Below are positions 1 to 9,648 of a stretch of DNA of 24,626 bases, in pieces (position 1 is the first letter of the stretch; every line of letters begins with the position of its first letter). The stretch is from DASVSE01 sp036399715 (GTDB lineage: Bacteria > Bacteroidota > Rhodothermia > Rhodothermales > Rubricoccaceae), in the NCBI GenBank assembly GCA_036399715.1, contig DASWMO010000268.1, positions 1 to 24,626 of the forward strand. Direction: 5' to 3'. The position numbers were made by a program, and so were the translations under genes. A model generated the notes under the pieces. That model was not told where the DNA came from and ran no database searches. It saw only the letters and a list, made by a program, of their open reading frames with translations.

Positions 1-822
1 GCCGAGCATATACTTGCCCATGTCCTGGATGTGCTCGCCCGTGATCTCCGAGTCCAGCATCCCACCCCGCTTCAGGAAGAGCGCCATAAAGGTGATCAGG
101 CAAACAGCACCGAGAAAACCGCCGGCGAAAAAGTAGACGCCGAACATGGTCGAGTACCAGTGCGGGTCGGTTCCCATCAGGAAGTCGTATCCGGCAAACG
201 AGACGGTGATCGCAAAGAGCGGCGTCCCGAGCGCGCTCCACCAGCGCATCCGGACCGTGTTCTCGGGGCTCGGGTCCGTGTCGTTCTGGACGGACAGGGT
301 GTAGAGCTTCCGGGCGACGAGGCTCCAGATGCCGAAGTACAGCACGTACCGGATGAGGAAGAACGGGATGTTCAGATAGTCCTGCTTCGCGGCCAGGATG
401 GGGTCGTAGGTCGGGCTGCCGACCTCGAAGATGTCCGCGTGCGTCCAGTGGAACAGCTCGTGCATGCCGAGCAGGATCGGGATCCCGGCGAGCGCGAGGA
501 GGGGGAAGTTGGACGCGATCGCCTCGGGGATGCGGCGGACCGTCGTGCTCCAGCGCGCCTTCGTGAGGTGCTGGATCATGACGAAAAACAGCGCGCCGAG
601 GGTCACTGAGACGCAGAAGGTCCACGCGATGAGGTACGCGAACAGAAAGTGCGTCAGCCCGGCCGGGATGCCGACAGCCGCCCCGGCGGCGAGCGCGACC
701 ACGCCCACGCCGGCCGCGATGAGGGCCGCGCGCGAGTCCTCGGCGAACTGGTAGCGGCGCGGGACGCGCTCGCGGTTCGGGTCGACGGGGTCGAAGACGA
801 GGCGGGTAAGGACGTTCGACAT
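1..822 (-). CDS. actF: Alternative complex III subunit ActF (3' end cut by window edge)
   Basis: This is an NrfD-like integral membrane subunit of ACIII, which oxidises membrane quinol and passes electrons to cytochrome c or directly to an oxidase. The 274 visible residues start at an ATG at 822 and read open to base 1 with no stop, so the C-terminal part lies outside the window. Hydrophobic helices are visible at about 33-55, 58-83, 106-121, 152-170, 199-215 and 227-250. A conserved-looking stretch MHELFHW lies near 120-126. It is the last act gene seen, 60 bp after actE. In other genomes ActF is a second, shorter NrfD homologue next to ActC, and terminal oxidase genes often follow the cluster, so those may lie to the left. 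No clear Shine-Dalgarno precedes the start. The family call rests mainly on operon position plus helix pattern. Confidence 0.85.
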   Translation of the reverse strand, partial: MSNVLTRLVFDPVDPNRERVPRRYQFAEDSRAALIAAGVGVVALAAGAAVGIPAGLTHFLFAYLIAWTFCVSVTLGALFFVMIQHLTKARWSTTVRRIPEAIASNFPLLALAGIPILLGMHELFHWTHADIFEVGSPTYDPILAAKQDYLNIPFFLIRYVLYFGIWSLVARKLYTLSVQNDTDPSPENTVRMRWWSALGTPLFAITVSFAGYDFLMGTDPHWYSTMFGVYFFAGGFLGAVCLITFMALFLKRGGMLDSEITGEHIQDMGKYMLG

Positions 823-882
823 GGAGGGGGCGGGCGGGGCGAAAGGACGAGCGCGCCGCATGTGGCGCGGTCCCGGAACCGT

Positions 883-1551
883 CTACTGCGCGGACTGAAT
901 GGAGACGTTCGGGTTCTCGGTCGCGAGGCGCCGCTGCTCGGTCGCCGGGACCGACTCCGGCGCGGCGTCCTGCGACTCCTGGAGGGCGCGGACGTACGCG
1001 ACGACTGCCCAGCGGTCACTCGGCACCATCTCGTGGCCGTAGCTCGGCATCGAGTTGACGCCGTTGAGGATGACGTCGTAGATGTAGCCGTCCGGGCGGG
1101 CCTTGAGGCCCTCGGTGTGGTAGCTCGGCACGGCGAACCCGTAGCCCTGCCCGCCGTTGCCGACAGCGATGATGCCGCGGCCGTCGCCCGCGATGCCGTG
1201 GCAGGGCGTGCAGTAGATCCCGAAGCGCTCCTGCCCGCGCTCCAGCAGGGCCGGCGTCACCTCGACGGGGACCTCGGGGATGTACGCGCCCGAGGCGTCG
1301 CGGCCGTAGTAGAACGGCGCGTTGGCGGTCGTCTGGAGTTGCCCACGCCGAATCGTCCCCGCGACGGGCTGGCGCTGCGCCGCGTTGTCGGCGAAGAACG
1401 CATTGGGCTCCTGAGCCTCCAGCCGCTGCTGGAAGTCCATGTTGAGGTTCGGGTGGATCGGCGGCTTGCCGCTCTTCATCCCGCGGCACCCGGTGAGGGC
1501 GGTCGCGGCGAGGAGCAGGACGAGTGCAGCGCGTGGTGCGAGACGGGTCAT
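883..1551 (-). CDS. actE: Alternative complex III monoheme cytochrome c lipoprotein ActE
   Basis: This is a 222-residue monoheme cytochrome c subunit of ACIII, probably lipid-anchored on the outer face of the cytoplasmic membrane. The N-terminus is a lipoprotein signal with lipobox LTGC and the modified Cys at residue 22. There is one heme-binding CTPCH at 114-118, and a candidate axial Met at 168 in NSMPSYG. The ATG at 1551 is chosen because it gives a compact lipoprotein signal. The open frame runs further upstream to 1965 but would remove the signal from the N-terminus and overlap actD. The start lies 5 bp after the actD stop, so the two are almost certainly co-translated. The role is electron transfer from the quinol-oxidising core towards the terminal acceptor (family knowledge). 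Confidence 0.92.
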   Translation of the reverse strand: MTRLAPRAALVLLLAATALTGCRGMKSGKPPIHPNLNMDFQQRLEAQEPNAFFADNAAQRQPVAGTIRRGQLQTTANAPFYYGRDASGAYIPEVPVEVTPALLERGQERFGIYCTPCHGIAGDGRGIIAVGNGGQGYGFAVPSYHTEGLKARPDGYIYDVILNGVNSMPSYGHEMVPSDRWAVVAYVRALQESQDAAPESVPATEQRRLATENPNVSIQSAQ

Positions 1552-1556
1552 GGGAA

Positions 1557-2231
1557 TCAGATCTGGCTGCCCGCGAAGGGCGGCGTCACGAGCACGGGCG
1601 CGGGGGCGCCGCTGTCGCGGGGCTCGCCGTCGTGCGAGAGGTCGGTCGCGCCGGCATGGTCCACGTACTCGACCGCGAGCGCGCCGAGGCCGAACAGGTC
1701 GCCGGCAGTCGTGGCGCGCACAAACTCGGAGTCCGCCTCGCCGACGTGCAGGAAGAAGGCATCGTCGGTCACGCGGCCGAAGCGCTCCGAGTGGAACAGC
1801 GGGTCGTACGGCTTGGGGAGTCCGTTGAGCGCGAGCATCGCGCCGACGGCCGTGAGCGCCGAGAAGAGGATCGTGAGCTCGAACATGATCGGCACGCTGG
1901 ACTCGATGGCGAACAGCGGCTTGTTCGAGATGTTGATCGGGTAGTCGACGGCGCTCGTCCACCACTGGAGCAGGTAGCCGGAGAGGAGCCCGACGAGCGC
2001 GCCGCCGAAGACGAGGAACGCCAGCTTCGAGACGGGCAGGCCCATCGCGCGGTCCATACCGTGGATCGGGAACGGGCTGAACGTGTCGAGGCGCGTGTAG
2101 CCGCGCTTGCGGAGGTCGACGACGGCGTCGTGGAGCGCGCCGGGGTCCGAGAACTCGGCCAGTAGGCCGACGTGCTCGTTGGCGCGCGTTTCGAGCGCGG
2201 CTCGGATAGGCTTCGGGAGCGGAAAGGCCAT
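1557..2231 (-). CDS. actD: Alternative complex III subunit ActD (DUF3341)
   Basis: This is a 224-residue small membrane subunit of ACIII of the DUF3341 family. A soluble N-terminal part carries the typical GLLAEFSDPGAL and FSPFPIHGMDRAMG segments (about 22-64). Two transmembrane helices follow at about 68-88 and 112-134. The C-terminal soluble tail contains the typical PYDPLFHSERFGRVTDDAFF stretch. Its known function is limited: it packs against ActC/ActF in the membrane arm and carries no cofactor. The C-terminal 40 or so residues are rich in Pro, Gly and Asp and look like a poorly conserved extension. It sits 45 bp downstream of actC and 5 bp upstream of actE. Confidence 0.92.
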   Translation of the reverse strand: MAFPLPKPIRAALETRANEHVGLLAEFSDPGALHDAVVDLRKRGYTRLDTFSPFPIHGMDRAMGLPVSKLAFLVFGGALVGLLSGYLLQWWTSAVDYPINISNKPLFAIESSVPIMFELTILFSALTAVGAMLALNGLPKPYDPLFHSERFGRVTDDAFFLHVGEADSEFVRATTAGDLFGLGALAVEYVDHAGATDLSHDGEPRDSGAPAPVLVTPPFAGSQI

Positions 2232-2276
2232 GTCGGTGGGCAGTGGACGGTGAGCAGCGGCGAGGACGGCTGCGGG

Positions 2277-3842
<1,566 letters not shown>

Positions 3843-3887
3843 CTGGGGAGCGGTGTCGGGGAGACGGGGCGGGGCGTGGGCGCGGGC

Positions 3888-6800
3888 CTACGCCTCGGCC
3901 TCGGAGGCGTCGAACGGCGTCGCGAGGCCGGGGTGCGGGTTGCGGAGCCGCGCGAGGTACGTCAGGCGGGGCTTGACGGCGAGCTCGCCGAGGACGGCGT
4001 AGTTGCGCGGGCTCGTCTTGGAGCGCGAGACGGCCGAGCGGGGGTCCTTGAGGTCGCCGAAGACGATGGCGCCGGCGGCGCAGGCCTGCTGGCAGGCCGT
4101 CGTGACCTCGCCGTCGCGGAGCTGCCGGTCCTCGATGTGCGCGTACTGGACCGTCTGGCGGATGCGCTGCACGCAGAACGTGCACTTCTCCATGACGCCG
4201 CGGTAGCGGACCGTGACGTACGGGTTGTTCGCCATCTGGACCTCGATCGGGAGCGTCTTGGTCCAGTTGTAGAAGTTGTACCGGCGGACCTTGTACGGGC
4301 AGTTGTTGGCGCAGTAGCGCGTCCCGATGCACCGGTTGTAGGTCATCTCGTTGAGCCCGTCCGGCGAGTGGCTCGTCGCGTTGACGGGGCAGACCTGCTC
4401 GCAGGGCGCGTTCTCGCAGTGCTGGCAGAACATCGGCTGCGTGATCATGCCCGGGGCGTCCTCGTCACCGACGTAGTAACGGTCTACGCGGAGCCAGTGC
4501 ATCTCGCGGCCGCGCGAGACCTGCTCCTTGCCGACCGTCGGGACGTTGTTCTCGGATTGGCAGGCGACGACGCACGCATTGCAGCCGGAGCACGCGTTGA
4601 GGTCGATCGTCATGCCCCACTGGTTGTCCGAGTAGATCCACTGCCCGATCCGGGGGTCGTTGCTCGCCGAGTTCTCCTCGCCCCAGAGCGGCGGGTACGC
4701 CTCCCATGGGGTGCTCTCGATGAACGCCTCCTCGTCCTGAGCAAACTTGGGGTCGGCACGGTACTCCGCGACCGTTCCGGAGCGGACGATCGCACGGCCT
4801 TCCATCGAGCCATGGTCCTGCGTGGACGCGACGAGGTAGTCCCCGGCGACCTTGGTGACGGTCGCACCGGGGAAGACGGAGAAGTTGGCAAGCGAGCGGA
4901 TGCCCTCAGCGCGGGCAACCGTCGGGCCGCCGTCGAGGGCGGCGCCGGCGAGGTGGGCGATCGGGCCGGGGCGGTACACGTCCGTCTCGGTGTGGCCCGG
5001 GCGGAGCCACGTGTTAATGCGCTCGCCGACCCCGCGCTCGGGGATCGTGCGGTCCGTCGCGAGGCTGCGACCGTAGCCGAGGTGGACCGTGACCGAGTCG
5101 TCCGGATGGCCGGGCTGAATCCAGACGGGCATGGTCGCCGTCTTGCCCTCGCCGGTCGCGAACCGGGCGACCGAGCAGTAGGCCTTTCCGGACTCCTCAC
5201 TCTGCCCGAGGCCGAGCCGGGTGGCCGTCGCGCGGCTCATCAGCGCGACCGGATCCCACGTCGTCTTGGTGATCGGGTGCGGGGCCTCCTGCATCCACGC
5301 GACGTTGGAGAACTGGCCGTCGTGGAGCGTCGGGTGTGTCCGGAAGACGAGTTCGACTGTGTTGCCGGTCGTCTGTGCGGGCGCGCGCAGATCGGCGAGG
5401 CTCGGCGTGCCGGCGGCTGCGCCGACGGCCGTGTAGCCGGTCCCCGCGACGAAGCCGTCGTGGAGGGCGGTCCGCCACGCGTCCTCAAGGCCGCCGGCGA
5501 TCCCGCCGATGCGGGACTGCATCGTGCGGCGCACGAGGTCGTAGCCGGCGTTGTTGCGGCCCGTCACGAGCGCGTTGAGCACCTCGACGTCTGAGCGGGC
5601 GTCGGCGTAGAGCGGCGCGATGAGCGGCTGAATGACCGACAGCGTGCCGTCGAGCGCGCGGACATCGCCCCACGCTTCGAGGTAGTGCGCCGCGGGCAGG
5701 TGCCACGTCGCACGTTGGCCGGTCTCGTCGCGGTAGAGGCCGTGGTGAACGGTAACGGGCACGCGGGCCATGGCCTCGGCAAAGCCCGAGTCGGCCGGGA
5801 GCGTGTAGACCGGGTTGGTCCCGAGCATCACGAGCGCGCCGATCTGCCCGGCGCGCATGTCGCGGACGAGCGCCTGGATGGCCGGCCCGACGGGCGCGAC
5901 GGGCGGCGTCTCGGTGTCGAGGTACGTCGCCGTGCGAGCGCCGAAGCGGCCGTTGAGGGCGGCGGCGAGGGCGTGGACGGCCGGCGGCTGCGACGGGCCG
6001 GCGACGAAGGCAGCGCGGCCACCGGCGGCGCGGACGTCCTGCACGATGGCCTCGACCACGGCGCGGTGCTCGGGCGGGAGGGTCCCGCGGGCGCCCGTGT
6101 CCACGCCGAGACCCGCGGCGACGGCGGCGGCGAAGAACGGGACCTGCCCGGCCTTCATCCGAAGGCGGTGGTCCGCCATGCCGCCCGTGGTCGTCATCGT
6201 GGACTCGGCCACGTACAGGCGCGACATCGGCGAGCGGCCGGCGCCGCGGCGGGCGTCGGCGCGACGGCTCTGGGCGTACTCGCGGCTGTTCCAGACGCCC
6301 GCCTGCGTGTCGTCCAGGAAGTCGCCGTCAAACGACACGATGACGTCGGCCTCGGAGAAGCGCATGAGGGGGCGGACCGGGCGGCCGAAGGCCGCCTGGA
6401 GGCCCAGCGCCCCGTGGTCGTCGCCGTGGGCGCCCATCGTGATCCACTGCGCGCCGGGCGCAGCAGCGAGGAGGTCGGCGCGGAGGCCGAGCAGCGTCGG
6501 CGACGACGTCGGCTCGGCGAGGACGACGAGGCGGCCCGCGCCGCGGATCGCGGCTGTCGCGGCGACGAAGCCTGCCCAGTCCGCCTGGCCGGCGTTGCCG
6601 GTTGCGGCCTCGCGGTAGTGGATGTGCCGGCTACGGTCCGGGTCGTACATCTGGAGGATCGACGCCTGCGAGAAGGCGTCCGTCGCGCCCTGCGAGACGG
6701 GGTGCTCGGGGTTGCCCTCGGCCTTGACCGGGCGGCCCTCGTGGCTCTGCACGAGGAGCGCGTGCCCGACTCCGCCGAACGGCATCGCCGTCGCGAAGTA

Positions 6801-7115
6801 GTTGGGCAGGCCCGGGATGACCTCCTGGGGCTTGCGCGCGTAGGGGACGATGGTCTCTACCGGCCGGCGGCAGCCCGTCAGACCGGCGAGCGCGACACTC
6901 GCGCCCATGACCTTGAGAAACGTGCGGCGGCTCGTCTCGGCGTCTTCGGCCTCGGGAGCGGCGCCGGGCGCGAACTCGTGGTGGCGGAGGGCGGCCATGC
7001 CGGGCGCGCTCGTGCGGTCGGCCGCGCTGCGCCACGGCAGGGGCTTGCCGTGCGCGGCGCGGGCGTCATCGTCAGCCGCGAGGTCCGCAGCGCTCAGAAC
7101 GTCGAGCTCAATCAT
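3888..7115 (-). CDS. actB: Alternative complex III Fe-S / molybdopterin-fold subunit ActB
   Basis: This is the 1075-residue large peripheral subunit of ACIII, a natural fusion of a molybdopterin-oxidoreductase-like domain and a four-cluster ferredoxin domain. A Tat-type signal SRRTFLK lies at 62-68, followed by a hydrophobic segment ending in LTGC (Cys 82), so export of a folded, cofactor-loaded protein is expected. The C-terminal part has cysteine sets at 842/845/848/852, 897/900/905/909, 929/935/939 and 978/981/1008/1012, the pattern for three [4Fe-4S] and one [3Fe-4S] cluster. In characterised ACIIIs the molybdopterin-like domain holds no molybdenum cofactor. The ATG at 7115 begins the family-like MIELDVLSAADL. 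The frame is open to 7175, but that extension reads through a repetitive spacer and is rejected. It is followed 45 bp later by actC. Confidence 0.93.
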   Translation of the reverse strand: MIELDVLSAADLAADDDARAAHGKPLPWRSAADRTSAPGMAALRHHEFAPGAAPEAEDAETSRRTFLKVMGASVALAGLTGCRRPVETIVPYARKPQEVIPGLPNYFATAMPFGGVGHALLVQSHEGRPVKAEGNPEHPVSQGATDAFSQASILQMYDPDRSRHIHYREAATGNAGQADWAGFVAATAAIRGAGRLVVLAEPTSSPTLLGLRADLLAAAPGAQWITMGAHGDDHGALGLQAAFGRPVRPLMRFSEADVIVSFDGDFLDDTQAGVWNSREYAQSRRADARRGAGRSPMSRLYVAESTMTTTGGMADHRLRMKAGQVPFFAAAVAAGLGVDTGARGTLPPEHRAVVEAIVQDVRAAGGRAAFVAGPSQPPAVHALAAALNGRFGARTATYLDTETPPVAPVGPAIQALVRDMRAGQIGALVMLGTNPVYTLPADSGFAEAMARVPVTVHHGLYRDETGQRATWHLPAAHYLEAWGDVRALDGTLSVIQPLIAPLYADARSDVEVLNALVTGRNNAGYDLVRRTMQSRIGGIAGGLEDAWRTALHDGFVAGTGYTAVGAAAGTPSLADLRAPAQTTGNTVELVFRTHPTLHDGQFSNVAWMQEAPHPITKTTWDPVALMSRATATRLGLGQSEESGKAYCSVARFATGEGKTATMPVWIQPGHPDDSVTVHLGYGRSLATDRTIPERGVGERINTWLRPGHTETDVYRPGPIAHLAGAALDGGPTVARAEGIRSLANFSVFPGATVTKVAGDYLVASTQDHGSMEGRAIVRSGTVAEYRADPKFAQDEEAFIESTPWEAYPPLWGEENSASNDPRIGQWIYSDNQWGMTIDLNACSGCNACVVACQSENNVPTVGKEQVSRGREMHWLRVDRYYVGDEDAPGMITQPMFCQHCENAPCEQVCPVNATSHSPDGLNEMTYNRCIGTRYCANNCPYKVRRYNFYNWTKTLPIEVQMANNPYVTVRYRGVMEKCTFCVQRIRQTVQYAHIEDRQLRDGEVTTACQQACAAGAIVFGDLKDPRSAVSRSKTSPRNYAVLGELAVKPRLTYLARLRNPHPGLATPFDASEAEA

Positions 7116-7179
7116 TCGGGTGAGGTACGAGGTACGAGGTTCCGGGTGCGGGGTCGGAGGCATGTCCCTCGTCACCCGA
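7116..7179 (-). promoter_or_regulatory. Inverted repeat in the actA-actB spacer abutting the actB start
   Basis: The 75-bp actA-actB spacer holds a perfect 8-bp inverted repeat, TCGGGTGA at 7116-7123 and TCACCCGA at 7172-7179. One arm touches the actB ATG at 7113-7115. Between the arms, 7122-7140 is a short tandem repeat, GAGGTAC twice plus GAGGT. In the transcript the arms could pair over a 48-nt loop and cover the actB ribosome entry region. A control role is inference; the repeats are seen directly. Confidence 0.45.
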
Positions 7180-7190
7180 CCCTCAACCTG

Positions 7191-7862
7191 CTAGTAGTGG
7201 CAGGCCGAGCAGTTCTGGGGCGGCTTGATGCCTTCGCGGGCGATGCGCTCGCGGTTGGCCGTGAGGTAGGCCTGCCAGGTGTCGTCGTCCGACCGGACCT
7301 GAGCGGCGAGGCCCATCACCGTCACGTCCTCGGGGGCGCGGAGGTACTCCTCGGGATTGCGGTGGCACTCCAGGCACCAGCCCATGCTCAGCGGCTCGGC
7401 CTGCGCCACGACGGTCATCTGGTCGATGCGGCCGTGGCAGCTCTCGCAGCCCACTCCGACGTTGACGTGCGCCGCGTGGCTGAACTGCGCGTAGTCCGGC
7501 AGGTGGTGCACCTTAACCCACTGGATCGGGACGCCCGTCGCCCAGCTCTCGCGGACCGGCAGCAGGTCCGGGCTCTGCGTCTGAACCACGCTGTGGCAGT
7601 TCATGCACGTCTGCGTGGGCGGCACGTTGGCGTGCGGGCTCTGCTCGACGTGGTTGTGGCAGTAGCGGCAGTCCATGCCGAGCTGGCCCGCGTGGAGGGC
7701 GTGGCTATACGGGACCGGCTGCTCGGGCTGGTACCCGACCTCGTAGAATTCGGGCGAGAGGTAGTACCAGGCGAGGAGCGTCACCAGGATCCCACCACCG
7801 AGCACGCCGATAAGCGAGAGCGTCGGGAGTGTGTTGGCGACGCGGGGAAACAGCTGGGGCAT
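7191..7862 (-). CDS. actA: Alternative complex III pentaheme cytochrome c ActA
   Basis: This is a 223-residue membrane-anchored pentaheme cytochrome c, first gene of the ACIII operon. An N-terminal helix at about 12-34 anchors it. Five CxxCH heme motifs follow: CRYCH (65-69), CMNCH (86-90), CESCH (139-143), CLECH (163-167) and CSACH (218-222). The last lies only one residue from the C-terminus. Extra histidines such as SHALH (53-57) and FSHAAH (127-132) are candidates for distal heme ligands. The count of five hemes and length match ActA of described ACIIIs. In the complex it lies on the periplasmic side and relays electrons from ActB towards ActE or an external acceptor (family knowledge). 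The start is an ATG at 7862 with an 80-90-nt leader if the promoter candidate at 7945-7952 is right. Confidence 0.95.
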   Translation of the reverse strand: MPQLFPRVANTLPTLSLIGVLGGGILVTLLAWYYLSPEFYEVGYQPEQPVPYSHALHAGQLGMDCRYCHNHVEQSPHANVPPTQTCMNCHSVVQTQSPDLLPVRESWATGVPIQWVKVHHLPDYAQFSHAAHVNVGVGCESCHGRIDQMTVVAQAEPLSMGWCLECHRNPEEYLRAPEDVTVMGLAAQVRSDDDTWQAYLTANRERIAREGIKPPQNCSACHY

Positions 7863-7944
7863 GGCCGCGGAGAAGAGGAGAGCCGACCGTCGGGGACGGC
7901 TGGAGAGGGCCTCTCAAGGTAGATAGAGGGCGTCTCGGACGGGG

Positions 7945-7952
7945 CGAAGATA
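7945..7952 (-). promoter_or_regulatory. Candidate -7 element for the act operon
   Basis: On the minus strand this reads TATCTTCG, close to the Bacteroidota primary-sigma -7 consensus TAnnTTTG. A weak TTC in place of the -33 TTG lies 17-18 bp upstream, inside the hairpin at 7961-7982. It would give a leader of about 80 nt before actA. One mismatch in the -7 and a poor -33 keep this tentative. Confidence 0.3.
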
Positions 7953-7960
7953 GGTCGAAT

Positions 7961-7982
7961 GGGCAGGTACGAATCCCTGCCC
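7961..7982. repeat. Palindromic repeat (7-bp stem) upstream of the act operon
   Basis: GGGCAGG at 7961-7967 pairs with CCTGCCC at 7976-7982 around an 8-nt loop. The layout resembles the short dispersed palindromes of the 'GGGCxxGT...CCCC' kind found between genes in many bacterial genomes. Only one copy is in this window, so dispersal cannot be shown here. It could also work as an operator or a leader hairpin, since it lies just upstream of the promoter candidate. Confidence 0.45.
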
Positions 7983-7986
7983 CACC

Positions 7987-8012
7987 GCGTTCGGGGGCGC
8001 CGCCCGAAACGC
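7987..8012. repeat. Imperfect palindrome in the MATE-actA spacer
   Basis: GCGTTCGGG (7987-7995) and CCCGAAaCGC (8003-8012) pair with one bulged base around a 7-nt GC loop. It is the second of the hairpins lined up between the MATE gene and actA. There is no T-run after it on either strand, so it is not a standard intrinsic terminator. Confidence 0.4.
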
Positions 8013-8050
8013 CGTCGGCACCCTTGCCTAGCCTCCACATCCGTCAATGT

Positions 8051-8089
8051 TTCAGCCCACGCTGAAAGGCTCAGCCCGGCTTCGGGCTG
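8051..8089. repeat. REP-like hairpin pair overlapping the end of the MATE gene
   Basis: Two perfect hairpins lie side by side: TTCAGC (8051-8056) with GCTGAA (8061-8066) over a 4-nt loop, and CAGCCCG (8072-8078) with CGGGCTG (8083-8089) over a 4-nt loop. Paired short hairpins separated by a few bases are typical of REP/BIME-type extragenic palindromes. Here they are not extragenic: on the minus strand they encode the last residues and the TGA stop (8052-8054) of the MATE protein. Confidence 0.5.
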
Positions 8090-9533
8090 GTTCATCAGCA
8101 CCGGTGCCGGTCCGCTCGGGACCCGGGCCAGCATCAGGACGACGAGGGGGCGTTGGCAGGCGCACCAGCCGCGCGAAGCGCGCGGTGAGCAGGACTGCAG
8201 CCGCCGCGAGGCCCAGCGTCAGCCCCCACCACATGCCCGGCGCGCCCTGCCCCAGCTCGAACAGCAGGTAGGCGCCGAGCCCCAGCCCGAGGCCCCAGTA
8301 CGAGACCGCCCCGATGAGCATCGGCACGCGCGTGTCCTTGAGCCCGCGGAGCGCGCCGGCGGCGGCGGCCTGCGTGCCGTCGAAGAGTTGGAACACGGCC
8401 GCGATGCCCAGCAGTGCGACGGCCCGCCGCGCCATCTCCGGGTCGGGCGCCGAGCCCGCGTAGATCCACACGATGGCGCCCGGCGCGAGCCAGAACACGA
8501 GCGCCGAGGCAAACATCGACGCGCCGCCAAGGCCGATCGCAGCCCAACCGGCCCGAGACGCACCGTCCGTGTCGCCCGCGCCGGCCGCCTGCCCGACGCG
8601 GACGGCGCCCGCCATCCCGATGCCGAGCGGGATCATGAACGCGACACTCGCTGCATTGAGAGCGATCTGGTGCGCCGCCAGCGGGATCTCGCCCATGCGC
8701 CCGATGAGCAGCGTCGCGGCCGTGAAGATGCCGCCTTCGAGGGCGAACGTGATGCCGATCGGCCAGCCCAGCCGGAACAGTTCGCCGAGCGCGGCCGGCT
8801 CGGGCCGGCCCAGCCCCCGGAAAACGCGGTAGCGCGCAAGCGGTCCCCAGAACACGTACGCCGCCAGGATCGCCGTCATGCCCATGATGGCGAACGCGGA
8901 CGCCCAGCCGCTCCCGACCATGCCCATCTCGGGCGCGCCCGCGAGGCCATAGATCAGGATGGGGTTGAGGGCCACGTTGAGTGAGACGCCGATGAGCGTG
9001 ATCCAGAGCACCGGCCGCGGCCGTCCGACGCCCTCGCTGAGCCCGCGCAGGGCCGTGAACCACAGGTTCGGGATGAACCCCCAGCGGATTGCCGCGAGAA
9101 AGCGCGCCGCGAGCTCGGACGTCTCGGGCGACTGCCCGGCCGCCCGCAGGATCGGCTCCATCTGTCCCAGCAACACGACGAACGGCGCGCCGAGCAGCAG
9201 GCCAAGCCACAGCCCCTGGCGGACGACGCGCGCCGCGGCCGCGTCGTCGCCCGCGCCGGTCGCCTGCGCGACGCTGGGCTGAACGGCCACGACGACGCCG
9301 AGGCAGACCATCATCACCGTCATGTAGACCGTCGACCCCACGACGGCAGCGGCCATCGCGGCCGTCCCAAGGCGACCCACCATGACCACGTCGACGAAGC
9401 TCATCGACATCTGCGTGAGCTGCGTCAGGACGAGCGGGAGGGCGAGCACGAGCGTCGCGCGGACCTCGCGGCGGACGGCAGTACGGGGCACGGCAGGATG
9501 GCGGCGAGACGACAGGGCGGACAGCCGCCCCAT
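8052..9533 (-). CDS. MATE family multidrug efflux transporter
   Basis: This is a 493-residue MATE (NorM-like) exporter, expected in the cytoplasmic membrane to expel drugs or metabolites using a Na+ or H+ gradient. Twelve hydrophobic helices in two pseudo-repeats of six are visible. Typical segments are PLVLTQLTQMSMSFVDVVMVG near the start and IPLAAHQIALNAASVAFMIPLG in the second half, both hallmark MATE helices. The start chosen is ATG at 9533. The frame is open to 9698, but that extension is Arg/Cys/Pro-rich and unlike any MATE N-terminus. A later GTG is also possible, since about 35 residues precede helix 1. The C-terminal 15 residues or so come from a REP-like hairpin pair and are probably not ancestral. 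The gene is divergent from the glycosyltransferase; the substrate cannot be told from sequence. Confidence 0.88.
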   Translation of the reverse strand: MGRLSALSSRRHPAVPRTAVRREVRATLVLALPLVLTQLTQMSMSFVDVVMVGRLGTAAMAAAVVGSTVYMTVMMVCLGVVVAVQPSVAQATGAGDDAAAARVVRQGLWLGLLLGAPFVVLLGQMEPILRAAGQSPETSELAARFLAAIRWGFIPNLWFTALRGLSEGVGRPRPVLWITLIGVSLNVALNPILIYGLAGAPEMGMVGSGWASAFAIMGMTAILAAYVFWGPLARYRVFRGLGRPEPAALGELFRLGWPIGITFALEGGIFTAATLLIGRMGEIPLAAHQIALNAASVAFMIPLGIGMAGAVRVGQAAGAGDTDGASRAGWAAIGLGGASMFASALVFWLAPGAIVWIYAGSAPDPEMARRAVALLGIAAVFQLFDGTQAAAAGALRGLKDTRVPMLIGAVSYWGLGLGLGAYLLFELGQGAPGMWWGLTLGLAAAAVLLTARFARLVRLPTPPRRPDAGPGPERTGTGADEPARSRAEPFSVG

Positions 9534-9547
9534 CCCACGGTACCACC

Positions 9548-9561
9548 TCGCCCGCGGGCGA
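9548..9561. promoter_or_regulatory. 14-bp perfect palindrome upstream of the MATE gene
   Basis: TCGCCCGCGGGCGA is fully self-complementary and lies 14 bp upstream of the MATE start codon. A dimeric repressor site is one possibility. In such GC-rich DNA, however, GC palindromes of this size do occur by chance. Confidence 0.25.
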
Positions 9562-9594
9562 CCCGTGCAGTTCCAGCTCTGTTTGGGCTGCCTC

Positions 9595-9614
9595 AGGGCA
9601 CAACGCGGTGCCCT
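9595..9614. promoter_or_regulatory. Operator-like inverted repeat in the divergent MATE / glycosyltransferase promoter region
   Basis: AGGGCAC and GTGCCCT (7 bp each, perfect) flank a 6-nt spacer, giving a 20-bp site of the size bound by dimeric helix-turn-helix regulators. It lies in the 128-bp gap between two divergently transcribed genes, 35 bp upstream of the TATCTTGG promoter candidate. No regulator gene is adjacent, so the binding protein is unknown. Confidence 0.35.
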
Positions 9615-9648
9615 AAATCCCGTGTGGAGCCCGGCCGGATCGGCTCTG

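Noticed and set aside
5685..7922. 745-codon open frame on the plus strand opposite actB/actA, and similar long frames at 3780-5594, 2172-3716 and 649-1944
   Set aside because: They are antisense shadows caused by high GC; their products are Arg/Val/Asp-rich with no domains, while the minus-strand act genes have clear cofactor motifs.
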